The notes: generated by a model from the sequence alone, not told the origin. A stretch of 64,000 nucleotides of DNA from Winogradskyella epiphytica (GCF_003217215.1 NZ_QJTD01000002.1:260654-324653), one strand, 5' to 3'. Shown: positions 25,959-36,228, numbered from the stretch's first letter. Translations and numbers: made by a program.

Positions 25959-26705
25959 TTAAGTCAACATTCCACCATCCACATTAAGTGTCTGTCCTGT
26001 AACATAAGCACTTAAATCACTTGCTAAGAAAACGCAAGCGTTAGCTATATCTTCAGGAGTACCACCTCGTTTTAGAGGAATGGCATTTCTCCAACCTTTA
26101 ACCGTTTCTTCATCTAACTTCGCCGTCATTTCTGTTTCAATAAAACCTGGAGCGATAACGTTACTTCTAATATTTCTTGACCCTAATTCTAAAGCCACCG
26201 ATTTAGAAAACCCAATTATTCCAGCTTTAGAGGCTGCATAGTTGGTTTGACCAGCATTTCCCTTAACACCAACTACAGAACTCATATTAATTATAGAGCC
26301 TTTACGTTGCTTCAACATTGTACGTTGTACTGCTTTAGTCATGTTGAAAACCGATTTTAAGTTAACTTCGATAACTTTATCGAAATCAGCCTCACCCATT
26401 CTCATAAGGAGATTATCTTTAGTGATTCCTGCATTATTTACAAGAATATCTATAGAGCCGAATTCCGCTAAAACATCTTCAGCTAATTTTTGAGATTCAT
26501 CAAAGTTTGCAGCGTTACTTTGGTAGCCTTTCGCTTTAACACCAAGTGCGTTTAATTCTTTTTCAAGTTGGTTTGCTGCTTCAACAGATGAACTGTATGT
26601 AAATGCAACATTAGCGCCATGCTGAGCAAAAACTTCAGCGATACCTTTACCAATACCACGACTTGCTCCTGTGATGATGGCTGTTTTTCCTTCTAATAGT
26701 TTCAT
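25959..26705 (-). CDS. fabG: 3-oxoacyl-[acyl-carrier-protein] reductase
   Basis: 248 residues, a classical SDR. Nucleotide-binding motif TGASRGIG (12-19), NNAG (90-93), N115, S143, and catalytic Y156 and K160 in YAASK. The C-terminus VTGQTLNVDGGML is typical of FabG. It performs the first reduction of each fatty acid elongation cycle with NADPH. It ends 43 bp before the VWA gene start, so it may lead that transcript. A -7 box ~170 nt upstream suggests a long leader. Confidence 0.93.
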   Translation of the reverse strand: MKLLEGKTAIITGASRGIGKGIAEVFAQHGANVAFTYSSSVEAANQLEKELNALGVKAKGYQSNAANFDESQKLAEDVLAEFGSIDILVNNAGITKDNLLMRMGEADFDKVIEVNLKSVFNMTKAVQRTMLKQRKGSIINMSSVVGVKGNAGQTNYAASKAGIIGFSKSVALELGSRNIRSNVIAPGFIETEMTAKLDEETVKGWRNAIPLKRGGTPEDIANACVFLASDLSAYVTGQTLNVDGGMLT

Positions 26706-26873
26706 GTGTTCGTGTTTATAATTTTATTCTGTCGCTCGGAACAACTCATTATTCATTTTCAAGAAACGAAAATAAAATTTAATTGAATGGTTCTCGATAT
26801 TCTCTTAAATCAATTACTAATTTTCTGAAATAAACTTCAGACTAATCTTAATTTTCAGCCGAAAGGCTCTATT

Positions 26874-26881
26874 CAAAGATA
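26874..26881 (-). promoter_or_regulatory. Possible -7 box of fabG
   Basis: The minus strand reads TATCTTTG, a full TAnnTTTG match, 169 nt before the fabG ATG and just downstream of the sucD terminator. A TTG is present but only 14 nt before the TA. Confidence 0.4.
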
Positions 26882-26904
26882 GCAATTACAAGTTGCAAGA
26901 AATA

Positions 26905-26936
26905 AAAAAACCTCACAAGATTTTGTAAGGTTTTTA
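26905..26936. terminator. Terminator of sucD
   Basis: AAAAACCTCACAA, short loop, TTGTAAGGTTTTT: a 13-bp stem with one mismatch, ending in a T-run on the plus strand and an A-run-derived T-run on the minus strand, ~21 nt past the sucD stop. Confidence 0.8.
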
Positions 26937-26956
26937 ACAGTTTTATGTGGGAAAGA

Positions 26957-27829
26957 TTAGCCTAATACTTCAGCAACTTTCTTTCCAATTTCAGCAGGAG
27001 AATCCACAACGTGAATTCCACATTCTCTCATAATTTTCTTTTTTGCTTGAGCAGTGTCATCAGAACCACCTACAATAGCACCAGCGTGCCCCATTGTACG
27101 CCCAGCAGGAGCAGTTTCACCAGCGATAAAACCAATAACAGGCTTCTTAGATCCACTTGCTTTATACCATTGTGCAGCATCTGCTTCTAATTGTCCACCA
27201 ATTTCACCAATCATAACCACAGCTTCAGTTTCTGGATCATTGATTAACAACTCTACAGCTTCTTTAGTTGTAGTTCCAATAATTGGATCTCCACCAATAC
27301 CGATAGCAGTTGTAATACCTAAACCTTGTTTCACTACTTGATCAGCAGCTTCGTATGTTAAAGTACCAGATTTAGAAACGATCCCAACATTACCTTTTTT
27401 GAAAACGAAACCTGGCATAATACCAACTTTAGCTTCACCAGGAGTGATAACTCCAGGACAGTTAGGTCCAATTAAACGACAATCTTTATCCTTGATATAA
27501 TCTGCAGCTTTAATCATATCTGCAACAGGAATTCCTTCTGTAATAGTGATAATCACTTTAATTCCAGCATCTGCAGCTTCCATAATAGCATCTGCAGCAA
27601 AAGCTGGTGGTACAAAAATAATAGTTGTGTCTGCACCTGCTTTTTCTACAGCTTCTTGAACTGTGTTAAAAACTGGTCTGTCTAAGTGAGTTTGACCACC
27701 TTTCCCAGGAGTCACACCTCCAACAACGTTAGTACCGTATTCAATCATTTGCTCAGCGTGAAATGTACCTTCACTACCTGTAAATCCTTGAACTATAATT
27801 TTAGAATTCTTATTAACTAAAACGCTCAT
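26957..27829 (-). CDS. sucD: Succinate-CoA ligase (ADP-forming), alpha subunit
   Basis: 290 residues, full length. CoA-binding Rossmann start ([14 protein letters not shown], 11-24), GPNCPGVI (121-128), the catalytic segment [15 protein letters not shown] (237-251) with the phosphorylated histidine H248. It joins the beta subunit (sucC, not in the window) to convert succinyl-CoA to succinate with ATP formation in the TCA cycle. It has a -7 box upstream and its own terminator, so it is a single-gene unit. Confidence 0.96.
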   Translation of the reverse strand: MSVLVNKNSKIIVQGFTGSEGTFHAEQMIEYGTNVVGGVTPGKGGQTHLDRPVFNTVQEAVEKAGADTTIIFVPPAFAADAIMEAADAGIKVIITITEGIPVADMIKAADYIKDKDCRLIGPNCPGVITPGEAKVGIMPGFVFKKGNVGIVSKSGTLTYEAADQVVKQGLGITTAIGIGGDPIIGTTTKEAVELLINDPETEAVVMIGEIGGQLEADAAQWYKASGSKKPVIGFIAGETAPAGRTMGHAGAIVGGSDDTAQAKKKIMRECGIHVVDSPAEIGKKVAEVLG

Positions 27830-27858
27830 TTTATATTGTTGATTTAAATTTTATTATG

Positions 27859-27866
27859 CAAAAATA
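27859..27866 (-). promoter_or_regulatory. -7 box of sucD
   Basis: The minus strand reads TATTTTTG followed by CAT, a full TAnnTTTG match, 30 nt before the sucD ATG. The nearest TTG is 14 nt upstream of the TA. Confidence 0.45.
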
Positions 27867-27895
27867 AGAGATTTAATACGCAAAAGCGACCTCTT

Positions 27896-28306
27896 TTATA
27901 ATTTTATTTCTTTGTAGGATTTCATACTAGCTTCGTTACTCTCATCTGCTTGTTGACTGATTTCGTAACAGCGAAAAATCTTACCGTCTTTTATCTCCCA
28001 AATGGAAGATACATGAGCTAAAATAGTTTCATCATCTGAATGCTCAATCGTACGACCGTAGATGGTATGCCTTGTAACAACGGTATCATTGACCTCCATA
28101 AAATGAGTAAACTCAAATCGAAGGCTATTATAAGATTGACGTGTGCCTTCAAAAAAACCTTCGACACCTTTATAGTCGTACAGAACAAAGCCTTGACTGC
28201 CTGTCCAATGTAATTCACAATCTTTATGAAAGAGTCTTGAAACTAAAGTAGCGTCATTGGCTACATCTGACTCATAAAATGCTTTAACAACTTCTTTTGC
28301 TGACAT
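27896..28306 (-). CDS. NTF2-like / SnoaL-fold protein
   Basis: 136 residues with the NTF2-like cone-fold pattern: an N-terminal helix pair (VVKAFYESDVANDATLVSRLFH), a middle LHWTGSQGFVLYDYKGVEGF, and a C-terminal beta stretch with HVSSIWEIKDGKIFRC. Many such proteins are small isomerases or hydrolases, others only bind ligands, so no reaction can be named. Its ATG shares a base with the stop codon of the upstream LpxD-like gene, so the two are translationally coupled. It is the last gene of the lpx-containing cluster. Confidence 0.8.
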   Translation of the reverse strand: MSAKEVVKAFYESDVANDATLVSRLFHKDCELHWTGSQGFVLYDYKGVEGFFEGTRQSYNSLRFEFTHFMEVNDTVVTRHTIYGRTIEHSDDETILAHVSSIWEIKDGKIFRCYEISQQADESNEASMKSYKEIKL

Positions 28307-29241
28307 TATATGTTTTTTAATTTTTGAAGTATTTCTGGAATTTTTTTAGCATAAGCCATATCCTTAAAAAATGCTCTAGCTTCAGAAGCTGGCGAACCAA
28401 AATAGGTTTTACCTTCTTCTGTAGAGTGTGATAAGCCGCTTTGCGCATATACCACAGTTCCTTTAGCTAAGGTGATTCCACTTTTAACACCAACTTGTCC
28501 CCAAATGGTAACGTTATCTTCAATCACAACGCAACCTGCTATTCCTGTTTGTGAAGCGATTAAACATTTTTTACCGATGATGGTATCGTGACCAATTTGG
28601 ATTTGATTATCTAATTTAGACCCCTCTCCTATTGTTGTATCTCCTGTTACACCTCTATCTATAGTACAAGCAGCACCAATATCTACATTATTTTCTATAA
28701 CTACACGTCCACCAGATTTTAGCTGATCATAACCTTCTGGTCTGTTTTTATAATAAAATGCGCTTCCTCCTAAAACCGTTCCTGCGTGAATCGTTACATG
28801 ATCTCCAATAATGGCATCGTCATAGATACTCACATTAGAGTGAATTACACAATTCTCACCGATTTTTACATTGTTTCCAATAAAACAATTTGGTTGAATA
28901 ATGGTACCTTCACCTATAACGGCATCGGCAGCTATAGCGCTATTAGCCGGTCTAAATGGTTTAAAGTGTTGCGTTAATTGATTAAAATCCCTGAATGGAT
29001 CATCTGAGATTAACAGCGCTTTTCCTTCCGGACATTCAACATCTTTATTTATAAGTACTATAGTTGCGGCTGATTGAAGTGCTTTGTCGTAGTATTTTGG
29101 ATGATCTACGAAGACGATATCACCTGGTTCAACCACATGAATTTCGTTCATTCCCAAAATTTCAAAATCTTCAGGACCTCTGAATTCACAGTCTATAAGA
29201 CCTGCGATTTCTTTTAACGTATAAGGTTTGGGGAATTTCAT
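28306..29241 (-). CDS. LpxD-like acyltransferase paralogue
   Basis: 311 residues. N-terminal LpxD-type domain (~1-100) and a left-handed beta-helix of hexapeptide repeats (~105-275). The equivalent of the catalytic His of LpxD is kept (H218 in IGHDTIIG), but the second active-site His of LpxD aligns with Gly 255 (VGVKSG). The C-terminal helix is shorter than in LpxD proper. It is therefore probably an N-acyltransferase on a different UDP-sugar, or an accessory lipid A enzyme. It lies 40 bp after efp in the lpx cluster and is coupled to the NTF2-like gene. Confidence 0.82.
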   Translation of the reverse strand: MKFPKPYTLKEIAGLIDCEFRGPEDFEILGMNEIHVVEPGDIVFVDHPKYYDKALQSAATIVLINKDVECPEGKALLISDDPFRDFNQLTQHFKPFRPANSAIAADAVIGEGTIIQPNCFIGNNVKIGENCVIHSNVSIYDDAIIGDHVTIHAGTVLGGSAFYYKNRPEGYDQLKSGGRVVIENNVDIGAACTIDRGVTGDTTIGEGSKLDNQIQIGHDTIIGKKCLIASQTGIAGCVVIEDNVTIWGQVGVKSGITLAKGTVVYAQSGLSHSTEEGKTYFGSPASEARAFFKDMAYAKKIPEILQKLKNI

Positions 29242-29281
29242 TTTTTAATTTAGAAGTTAAATAGAGTCTATTAAGAATTCC

Positions 29282-29848
29282 TTATTCCTTAATGCGTTCT
29301 TTATAAGTACCTTTTTCAGTCTCTACTCTGATTTTGTCACCTTCATTAATAAATAATGGGACATTAACCTCTGCTCCTGTTTCTACCGTTGCAGGCTTAG
29401 TTGCATTTGTTGCTGTATTACCTTTAACTCCTGGCTCAGTATGAGTAACTTCTAACACCACAGTCGCTGGCATATCTACAGATAATGGCATATCATCTTC
29501 TGTATTAATTAAGATAGTAACCACTTCACCTTCTTTTAATAAATCTGTTCTATCTATAGCCGCTTCCAAAAGTCTGATTTGTGAATAATCCGCTTCATTC
29601 ATAAAGTGATAGAACTCACCATCATTGTATAAATATTGAAATTTGTGCGTCTCTACACGAACATCATCAATTTTATGTCCCGCTGAAAACGTATTATCTA
29701 TCGTTTTTCCAGTAGTCACACTTTTCATTTTAGTTCTAACAAAAGCAGGACCCTTTCCAGGTTTCACATGAAGGAATTCTATAATTTTATAAATATCATC
29801 ATTATATCTGATACACAATCCATTTCTAATGTCTGAAGTATTTGCCAT
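29282..29848 (-). CDS. efp: Translation elongation factor P
   Basis: 188 residues from the ATG at 29846-29848 (MANTSDIRNGLCIRYND); an in-frame ATG 12 nt upstream would add four residues not seen in the family. KOW-like domain I holds the loop KPGKG with Lys 32, the position modified in some bacteria. OB domains II and III follow, with GDKIRVETEKGTYKERI at the end. It relieves ribosome stalling at polyproline. Placement within lipid A genes is typical of Bacteroidota. No EpmA-type modification genes are visible in the window. Confidence 0.96.
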   Translation of the reverse strand: MANTSDIRNGLCIRYNDDIYKIIEFLHVKPGKGPAFVRTKMKSVTTGKTIDNTFSAGHKIDDVRVETHKFQYLYNDGEFYHFMNEADYSQIRLLEAAIDRTDLLKEGEVVTILINTEDDMPLSVDMPATVVLEVTHTEPGVKGNTATNATKPATVETGAEVNVPLFINEGDKIRVETEKGTYKERIKE

Positions 29849-29890
29849 AATATAGCCCACAATCGTGGGTGTCTTTTAATAGTTAATAAT

Positions 29891-30676
29891 TTAATTTGAT
29901 TTAAAATAGCCTTTCATAATTCCACGATGCGAGTTTTTAATAAACTGTAAAATTTCATCGCGTTCAGGAGTGGCTTCCATTTCAGCTTCAATTAAATCTG
30001 AAGCTTGAGTATTATTATAGTTTTTCTGATATAAGATTCTATAAATATCTTGAATCTCTCTAATTTTCTCTGTACTATATCCTCTTCGTCTTAGACCTAC
30101 GGAATTAATTCCAACATAAGATAAGGGTTCTCTACCTGCTTTTACAAAAGGAGGAACATCTTTACGAACTAAAGAACCACCAGTCACAAAAGCGTGATTT
30201 CCGATGGAACAAAATTGATGTACAGCTGTCATTCCTGCTAAAACCACATAATCACCTACAGTAATATGTCCCGCAAGTGTGCTGTTATTAGAGAAAATAC
30301 AATTGTTTCCTACGACACAGTCATGTGCTATATGGCAATAGGCCATAATTAGACAATTATCTCCTATAACGGTTTTCATTTTATCTGAAGTTCCACGATT
30401 AATGGTTACACATTCTCTGATAGTAACGTTGTCACCAATTTCTACAGTCGTGTCTTCATCATCATATTTTAAATCTTGTGGTACAGCTGAAATTACAGCT
30501 CCTGGAAAAATATTACAATTCTTTCCGATACGAGCACCTTCCATAATAGTTACATTACTTCCAATCCAAGTGCCTTCTCCAATTTTTACGTTATTGTGTA
30601 TCGTTGTAAACGGTTCTATAACGACATTCTTAGCAATTTTGGCGCCAGGATGTACATAAGCTAACGGTTGGTTCAT
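29891..30676 (-). CDS. lpxA: UDP-N-acetylglucosamine acyltransferase
   Basis: 261 residues, standard length. The beta-helix has regular hexapeptide repeats; the catalytic His is H118 in CHIAHDCVVGNN, followed by GMTAVHQFC and a C-terminal helical region with GLRRRGYS. It makes the first acyl transfer of lipid A synthesis, from 3-hydroxyacyl-ACP to UDP-GlcNAc. It lies between lpxC-fabZ (47 bp upstream) and efp (42 bp downstream), in the same transcript. Confidence 0.96.
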   Translation of the reverse strand: MNQPLAYVHPGAKIAKNVVIEPFTTIHNNVKIGEGTWIGSNVTIMEGARIGKNCNIFPGAVISAVPQDLKYDDEDTTVEIGDNVTIRECVTINRGTSDKMKTVIGDNCLIMAYCHIAHDCVVGNNCIFSNNSTLAGHITVGDYVVLAGMTAVHQFCSIGNHAFVTGGSLVRKDVPPFVKAGREPLSYVGINSVGLRRRGYSTEKIREIQDIYRILYQKNYNNTQASDLIEAEMEATPERDEILQFIKNSHRGIMKGYFKSN

Positions 30677-30723
30677 TCTTTTAATTTTATATTATTTTGA
30701 AAATAAAGTATTCAAACTTTATT

Positions 30724-32130
30724 CTACTTTACTTTTGATATTTGGGCCATTAATTCGGCCTCCGCACATAACCTACCATTAGCATAAGCATAGCCTTGCA
30801 TATGGCAAATCCCTCTTCGTATTGGTGAAATTAACGAACATTTAAAGATTAAAGTATCTCCAGGAACTATTTTTTGTTTGAATTTTACATTATCCATTTT
30901 CATGAAGAATGTTAAATAATTTTCAGGATCTGGCACTGTACTTAGCACTAAAATCCCTCCTGTTTGTGCCATAGCTTCAACAATTAAAACACCTGGCATA
31001 ACTGGTGCACCTGGAAAATGACCTTTAAAGAACTCTTCGTTCATAGTCACATTTTTCATACCAATCACATCAGTGTCTGTTAACTCATAAATTTTATCAA
31101 TTAACAAGAACGGTTGTCTATGTGGCAACATTTCCATGATCTGATTCACATCCATTAATGGTTCCGAATGCAAATCAATTTGAGGCACATTATTACGTCT
31201 TTCGTTTTTAATCAACTTAGACATTTTTTTAGCAAACTGTGTATTCACAAAATGCCCTGGCTTATTGGCAATTACTTTACCTCTCAAGCGAATACCTATT
31301 AAGGCTAAATCACCAATCACATCTAATAATTTGTGACGTGCAGCTTCATTTGGATAGTGTAAAGTAAGGTTATCTAAAATACCATTAGGTTTAACGGCAA
31401 TATTATCTTTATTGAAAGCCACTCTTAATTTTTCCATAGTTTCTGGAGAGAGCTCTTTATCTACATATACGATAGCATTATTTAAATCACCTCCTTTTAT
31501 CAAACCATGCTCTAAAAGCATTTCTATTTCATGTAAAAAGCTAAATGTTCTAGAATTAGCAATTTGATCTTTAAAATCTGAAATATTATTAAGATTTGCA
31601 TTTTGGGTTCCTAATACCTTTGTACCAAAGTCGACCATCGTGGTCACTTGATATGAATTTGCTGGCATCAAAATAATTTCACTTCCAGTTTCTTCATCAG
31701 TATAAGAAACCACATTAGTGACTTCATACTCCTCTCTAAAAGCTTCCTGCTCTACTATACCGGCTTCTTCTAAAGCCTCTACAAAGAATTTAGAAGAACC
31801 ATCCATAATTGGAGGTTCAGAAGCGTTCAATTCAATGATTGCATTATCTATATCTAAACCTACTAAAGCAGCTAAAACATGTTCACTTGTTTGAATAACT
31901 ACGCCATTTTTCTCTAAACATGTACCACGTTGAGTATTGGTCACGAAGTTTGCATCAGCCTCTATTTTAGGGCTACCTTCAAGATCAACACGTTGAAAAA
32001 CAAATCCAGAGTTTTCTGCACCTGGTTTAAATACCATTGTTACTTCTGCACCAGTGTGAAGCCCTACACCTGAAAGTGTAACTTCTTTTTCAATGGTTTT
32101 TTGCTTCGTTTCCGTTTTAATTATTGCCAT
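30724..32130 (-). CDS. lpxC/fabZ: Bifunctional LpxC deacetylase / FabZ dehydratase
   Basis: 468 residues, a natural fusion characteristic of Bacteroidota. Residues 1 to ~310 are LpxC, the zinc deacetylase committing to lipid A: zinc ligand H84 in [11 protein letters not shown], then EPPIMDGSS. Residues ~325-468 are Fab[12 protein letters not shown], catalytic His 371 in [11 protein letters not shown] and Glu 385 in VLIVEAMAQ. The fusion ties lipid A synthesis to 3-hydroxyacyl-ACP use. It overlaps lpxD by 14 nt. Confidence 0.96.
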   Translation of the reverse strand: MAIIKTETKQKTIEKEVTLSGVGLHTGAEVTMVFKPGAENSGFVFQRVDLEGSPKIEADANFVTNTQRGTCLEKNGVVIQTSEHVLAALVGLDIDNAIIELNASEPPIMDGSSKFFVEALEEAGIVEQEAFREEYEVTNVVSYTDEETGSEIILMPANSYQVTTMVDFGTKVLGTQNANLNNISDFKDQIANSRTFSFLHEIEMLLEHGLIKGGDLNNAIVYVDKELSPETMEKLRVAFNKDNIAVKPNGILDNLTLHYPNEAARHKLLDVIGDLALIGIRLRGKVIANKPGHFVNTQFAKKMSKLIKNERRNNVPQIDLHSEPLMDVNQIMEMLPHRQPFLLIDKIYELTDTDVIGMKNVTMNEEFFKGHFPGAPVMPGVLIVEAMAQTGGILVLSTVPDPENYLTFFMKMDNVKFKQKIVPGDTLIFKCSLISPIRRGICHMQGYAYANGRLCAEAELMAQISKVK

Positions 32131-33145
32131 CTACTTTTTTTTCTATGAGGTTCATATTTTTTACAATCTTAGGTAAATTTTTAAAATAAACATAAGACTT
32201 ATTAAAATCACCATAACCAAAGGCCGGAGACCCTTGTAGTTTTTCGTTATCTTTTATATCTCTTGCAATCCCAGATTGCGCTTGTATTCTTACATTATTA
32301 CCAATCGATAAATGTCCAGCTATACCTACTTGACCACCTATTTGGCAATGCTCACCAATTTTTGTTGAACCTGCAACACCTGTTTGCGCAGCAATTACCG
32401 TATTTCTACCGATTTCAACATTATGAGCAATTTGAATTTGATTATCTAACTTTACACCAAATCTAATTATCGTGGAGCCCATCGTAGCTCTATCTATACT
32501 TGTTCCTGCGCCAATATCTACTTCATCCTCTAATATAACATTCCCAATTTGTGGAATTTTAGAATATCCACCTTCTTTATTCGGAGCAAAACCAAAACCA
32601 TCTGCTCCTATTATAACACCAGAGTTTATGACACAGCTTTTTCCTATAATACAATCTGAATAAATCTTAGCGCCTGAAAATATAGTAGTATTATCTCCAA
32701 TTTTGACATTATCTCCGATATAAGCATTTGGATAAATTTTCACATTCTCTCCAATTACTGCATTTTTCCCTATGTAGGCAAAAGCACCAATATAGATAGT
32801 TTCGGGAATTTTTACCGACTCTGAAATAAAGCATGGTTGCTCTATTCCTGATTTTTCAGATTTTATTTGGTTATAATATTGTAATAGTTTTGAAAACCCT
32901 TCATAAGCATCTTCTACCTTTATGAGAGTTGTCATTATTGGTTTATCCGGTTCAAAATCAGCATTTACAATTGTTATAGATGCTTCAGTTGTATATATAT
33001 AAGGTGTATATTTTAAATTTGATAAGAACGTCAAAGAGCCTTCTGTTCCTTCTTCTATTTTAGATAGTGTAGAAACTTCTATATGAGGATCACCAACAAC
33101 TTGTCCTTCTAAAATATCTGCGATTTGTTCTGCTGTAAATTTCAA
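32117..33145 (-). CDS. lpxD: UDP-3-O-acylglucosamine N-acyltransferase, canonical
   Basis: 342 residues, normal length. N-terminal uridine-binding domain, hexapeptide beta-helix and a C-terminal helix. Both LpxD histidines are present: H241 (IAHNVEIG) and H278 (GIAGHLSIG), matching E. coli H239 and H276. It adds the second 3-hydroxyacyl chain in lipid A synthesis. It is first of the lpxD-lpxC/fabZ-lpxA-efp cluster, with a -7 box 32 nt before the ATG and a 14-nt overlap with lpxC-fabZ. Confidence 0.96.
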   Translation of the reverse strand: MKFTAEQIADILEGQVVGDPHIEVSTLSKIEEGTEGSLTFLSNLKYTPYIYTTEASITIVNADFEPDKPIMTTLIKVEDAYEGFSKLLQYYNQIKSEKSGIEQPCFISESVKIPETIYIGAFAYIGKNAVIGENVKIYPNAYIGDNVKIGDNTTIFSGAKIYSDCIIGKSCVINSGVIIGADGFGFAPNKEGGYSKIPQIGNVILEDEVDIGAGTSIDRATMGSTIIRFGVKLDNQIQIAHNVEIGRNTVIAAQTGVAGSTKIGEHCQIGGQVGIAGHLSIGNNVRIQAQSGIARDIKDNEKLQGSPAFGYGDFNKSYVYFKNLPKIVKNMNLIEKKVDGNN

Positions 33146-33176
33146 CGATTAATTTTTATAGTCATAGAGGTTTGCG

Positions 33177-33184
33177 CAAAAATA
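33177..33184 (-). promoter_or_regulatory. -7 box of the lpx operon
   Basis: The minus strand reads TATTTTTG followed by CGC, a full TAnnTTTG match, 32 nt before the lpxD start and inside the 50-bp gap after the HD gene. No TTG at the -33 position. Confidence 0.5.
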
Positions 33185-33195
33185 GAAAAAAAGGA

Positions 33196-34440
33196 TTACA
33201 TTTTCTTTTTAGGATAGCACATATAATATTTAGTGATGGGTTTACTCAATGCTTTTAGGTTTAATTGATCAGATGCTTTCACTATATCTTTTATTTTTCC
33301 CGACTTAAATAAAACATTGATTTTTTGAGAAGTATTCTGGTAAGCTTGGTTGGTTAATTCGCCTGTAAATACAAAATAATCAGCTTCATGTTGTGAAATA
33401 TTATACTTATTCATCAAAGCTTGAGAATGCGAATTTAAATCAGATATTTTCATTGGCTTGTTCTTCACTTTTATCTTCAATAAATCTCTATTTAGTATCA
33501 TTTGACACAAATTACTCAATACAAAATCCTCATGATTCGCCCAATCTTTCATAGCTGCCACAATATCAAAATCGTCTAATTTAGAGAATATTGTTAAAGT
33601 CTTGGCGTTAAAGGTTTGTTCATTTATTTCAGAATGAAGAAAATAATATAAAGCCTGACTACAATTTAATTTTACATCTTGCAGAACTAATTCTTTCGCT
33701 CTTCTTAAGATTCCCATTAATAACTGCTCAGCTACCACACCTGTTTTATGCATATACACTTGCCAATACATGAACCGACGTGCAATTAAAAACTTTTCTA
33801 CACTTAAAATCCCTTTCTCCTCAATCAGTAATTGGTCATCAACTACATTAAGCATAGTGATTAAACGTTCACTATTTATATTCCCTTCAGCAACACCTGT
33901 ATAAAAACTATCTCGTTTTAAATAGTCGGCTCTATCCATATCCAATTGGCTCGAAATAAGTTCACACATAAATCGTCGAGGATATTCTCCTTTAAAAATG
34001 GAGATAGCTAACGTTAAACTTCCGTTAAACTCTTTATTGAGCTCTTCCATGAATCTTAGTGAAATTTCCTCATGAGAAACGTCGTTCACAATACTGTGCT
34101 CCATGGCATGTGAAAAAGGTCCATGACCAATATCGTGAAGGAGAATCGCGATTAATAATCCATTTTCTTCTTCATCAGAAATCTCCACCCCCTTAAAACG
34201 CAGTACATTGACAGCTTTTTGCATTAAATGCATGCAACCCAAGGCATGATGAAAACGCGTATGATGAGCTCCAGGATAAACTAAATAAGACAATCCCATT
34301 TGACTAATTCGACGTAATCTCTGAAAGTATTTATGCTGAATAATATCAAAGATTAACGAATTTGGAATAGTAATAAATCCGTAAATTGGATCGTTAAAGA
34401 TTTTAAGCTTATTTTTTGTAGGCAAAATTTTAAAATTCAA
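33196..34440 (-). CDS. HD-domain phosphohydrolase (dNTPase/SAMHD1-like)
   Basis: 414 residues. HD-domain metal ligands: His in RFHHALG (H64/H65), and H102-D103 in LLHDIGHGPFSHAMEH, the signature of dGTPase- and SAMHD1-like proteins. Downstream comes the LDMDRADYLKRDS segment with the second Asp, also typical. It likely hydrolyses dNTPs or another nucleotide, with substrate specificity not predictable. It is divergent from porX with only 26 bp between the starts, and precedes the lpx operon. Confidence 0.88.
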   Translation of the reverse strand: MNFKILPTKNKLKIFNDPIYGFITIPNSLIFDIIQHKYFQRLRRISQMGLSYLVYPGAHHTRFHHALGCMHLMQKAVNVLRFKGVEISDEEENGLLIAILLHDIGHGPFSHAMEHSIVNDVSHEEISLRFMEELNKEFNGSLTLAISIFKGEYPRRFMCELISSQLDMDRADYLKRDSFYTGVAEGNINSERLITMLNVVDDQLLIEEKGILSVEKFLIARRFMYWQVYMHKTGVVAEQLLMGILRRAKELVLQDVKLNCSQALYYFLHSEINEQTFNAKTLTIFSKLDDFDIVAAMKDWANHEDFVLSNLCQMILNRDLLKIKVKNKPMKISDLNSHSQALMNKYNISQHEADYFVFTGELTNQAYQNTSQKINVLFKSGKIKDIVKASDQLNLKALSKPITKYYMCYPKKKM

Positions 34441-34451
34441 TAATTAAGAAA

Positions 34452-34459
34452 CAAATATA
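34452..34459 (-). promoter_or_regulatory. Possible -7 box of the HD gene
   Basis: The minus strand reads TATATTTG, a TAnnTTTG match in the 26-bp gap between the divergent starts. It would give a leader of only ~5 nt, and no -33 element is seen. Confidence 0.3.
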
Positions 34460-34466
34460 CCACAAC

Positions 34467-36014
34467 ATGATAAATATTCTTTGGGTTGACGATGAAATCG
34501 ATTTATTAAAGCCACATATCATATTTTTAGAGCAAAAAGGTTATAATGTCACTACGTGTCAAAGTGGTACCGAAGCTTTAGAAATTATAGACGATACGAA
34601 CTTTGATATGGTCTTCTTGGATGAAAACATGCCAGGATTAACAGGACTTGAAACCTTACACGAAATAAAAGAAAGACGTGCCAATTTACCAATTGTAATG
34701 ATTACCAAAAGTGAAGAAGAATATATTATGGAGGAAGCAATTGGCAGTAAAATTGCAGATTATTTAATCAAGCCTGTAAACCCTAATCAGATCTTGTTGA
34801 GTTTGAAAAAGAATCTGGATCATTCCCGTTTAATTTCCGAAAAAACGACATCGAACTATCAACAAGAATTTAGAAAGATTGCTATGGATTTATCCATGGT
34901 TAATTCTTATGAAGAATGGGTAGAGTTATATCAAAAACTTATTTATTGGGAATTGCAACTAGAAGGTATTGAGGATGCAGGTATGACAGGGATTTTAGAA
35001 TCCCAAAAAACTGAAGCTAATTTACAATTTGGGAAGTTTATTGAAAATAATTATGAAGATTGGTTTCAGCCTAAAGCAGATGCACCGATAATGTCACATA
35101 CTCTGTTTAAAGAAAAGGTTGTTCCTGAAATAAGCGATAAACAACCCACCATAATGGTAGTCATTGATAATCTACGATACGATCAGTGGAAAGCCTTTGA
35201 GCCTATTGTGAATAATTATTACAAAAAAGCTTCAGAATTAGCATTTTATAGTATACTACCAACAGCAACGCAATATGCACGTAATGCTATATTTTCTGGA
35301 TTAATGCCTTCTGATATGGAAAGTTTATTTCCACAATATTGGAAAAACGACACAGATGAAGGCGGAAAAAACTTGCATGAAGGCGATTTCTTAAGAGAAC
35401 AATTAAAACGATTAGGTTTAGGACACATAAAACACGAATATCACAAAATCACGAATCTTAAGTCAGGAAAAAAACTTCTTGAAAACTTTAGATCTTTAAA
35501 GGATAATGATTTATCTGTTATTGTATACAACTTTGTAGATATGCTTTCTCACTCAAAAACTGAAATGGAAGTAGTTAAGGAATTAGCTTCTAACGACAAA
35601 GCCTATCGATCCCTTACTGTTAGTTGGTTTAAGAATTCGCCATTATTAGAGATGATTCAACTAAGTCAACAACTTGGATTTAAACTTATTTTAACCACAG
35701 ATCATGGTACTATCAATGTAAATACACCATCTAAAATTATTGGAGACAGAGATACAAGTTTGAATTTGAGATACAAAACTGGGCGAAGTTTAACTTACCA
35801 AGAAAAGGATGTATTAGCGATTAAGGATCCCAAATCTATTCATTTACCAGCTTTGACAATGAGCAGTTCTTTTGTGTTCGCTAAAGGCGATATGTTCTTA
35901 GCCTATCCAAACAATTATAATCATTATGTGAGTTATTATAGAAACACCTATCAACATGGAGGTGTTTCATTAGAAGAAATGATTATACCTTTTATAGTCT
36001 TAGACCCCAAATAA
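34467..36014 (+). CDS. porX: PorX: response regulator with PglZ domain, T9SS regulator
   Basis: 515 residues. Receiver domain 1-~120 with the acidic pair D8/D9 and phospho-acceptor D52 in VFLDENMPG. A helical linker (~125-200) leads to a PglZ domain of the alkaline-phosphatase superfamily (~205-515): TIMVVIDNLRYDQW near 228, LILTTDHGT and a C-terminal HGGVSLEEMIIP. This matches PorX, the response regulator that works with PorY to control T9SS and that has phosphodiesterase activity in characterised members. It fits the T9SS cargo proteins at 20906 and 41913. porY is not in the window. Confidence 0.95.
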   Translation: MINILWVDDEIDLLKPHIIFLEQKGYNVTTCQSGTEALEIIDDTNFDMVFLDENMPGLTGLETLHEIKERRANLPIVMITKSEEEYIMEEAIGSKIADYLIKPVNPNQILLSLKKNLDHSRLISEKTTSNYQQEFRKIAMDLSMVNSYEEWVELYQKLIYWELQLEGIEDAGMTGILESQKTEANLQFGKFIENNYEDWFQPKADAPIMSHTLFKEKVVPEISDKQPTIMVVIDNLRYDQWKAFEPIVNNYYKKASELAFYSILPTATQYARNAIFSGLMPSDMESLFPQYWKNDTDEGGKNLHEGDFLREQLKRLGLGHIKHEYHKITNLKSGKKLLENFRSLKDNDLSVIVYNFVDMLSHSKTEMEVVKELASNDKAYRSLTVSWFKNSPLLEMIQLSQQLGFKLILTTDHGTINVNTPSKIIGDRDTSLNLRYKTGRSLTYQEKDVLAIKDPKSIHLPALTMSSSFVFAKGDMFLAYPNNYNHYVSYYRNTYQHGGVSLEEMIIPFIVLDPK

Positions 36015-36228
36015 CTTAAAATATTCATTTGATGTATTTTACAAATAAGGTTAATATAATCCTTGTCTAAGTTTTTAGACGGCAGTCTTTTTATTCACTA
36101 TATAACAAAGGTAGTATTCTGCAGGAAAAACCTTTAAAGTGACACAAAAATCCGATGAAATACATCTTTTTTTAGGTTATCTCGACTTTTATTAGTAACA
36201 TTGTCTGTGTAAATAATTAAAACAATTA

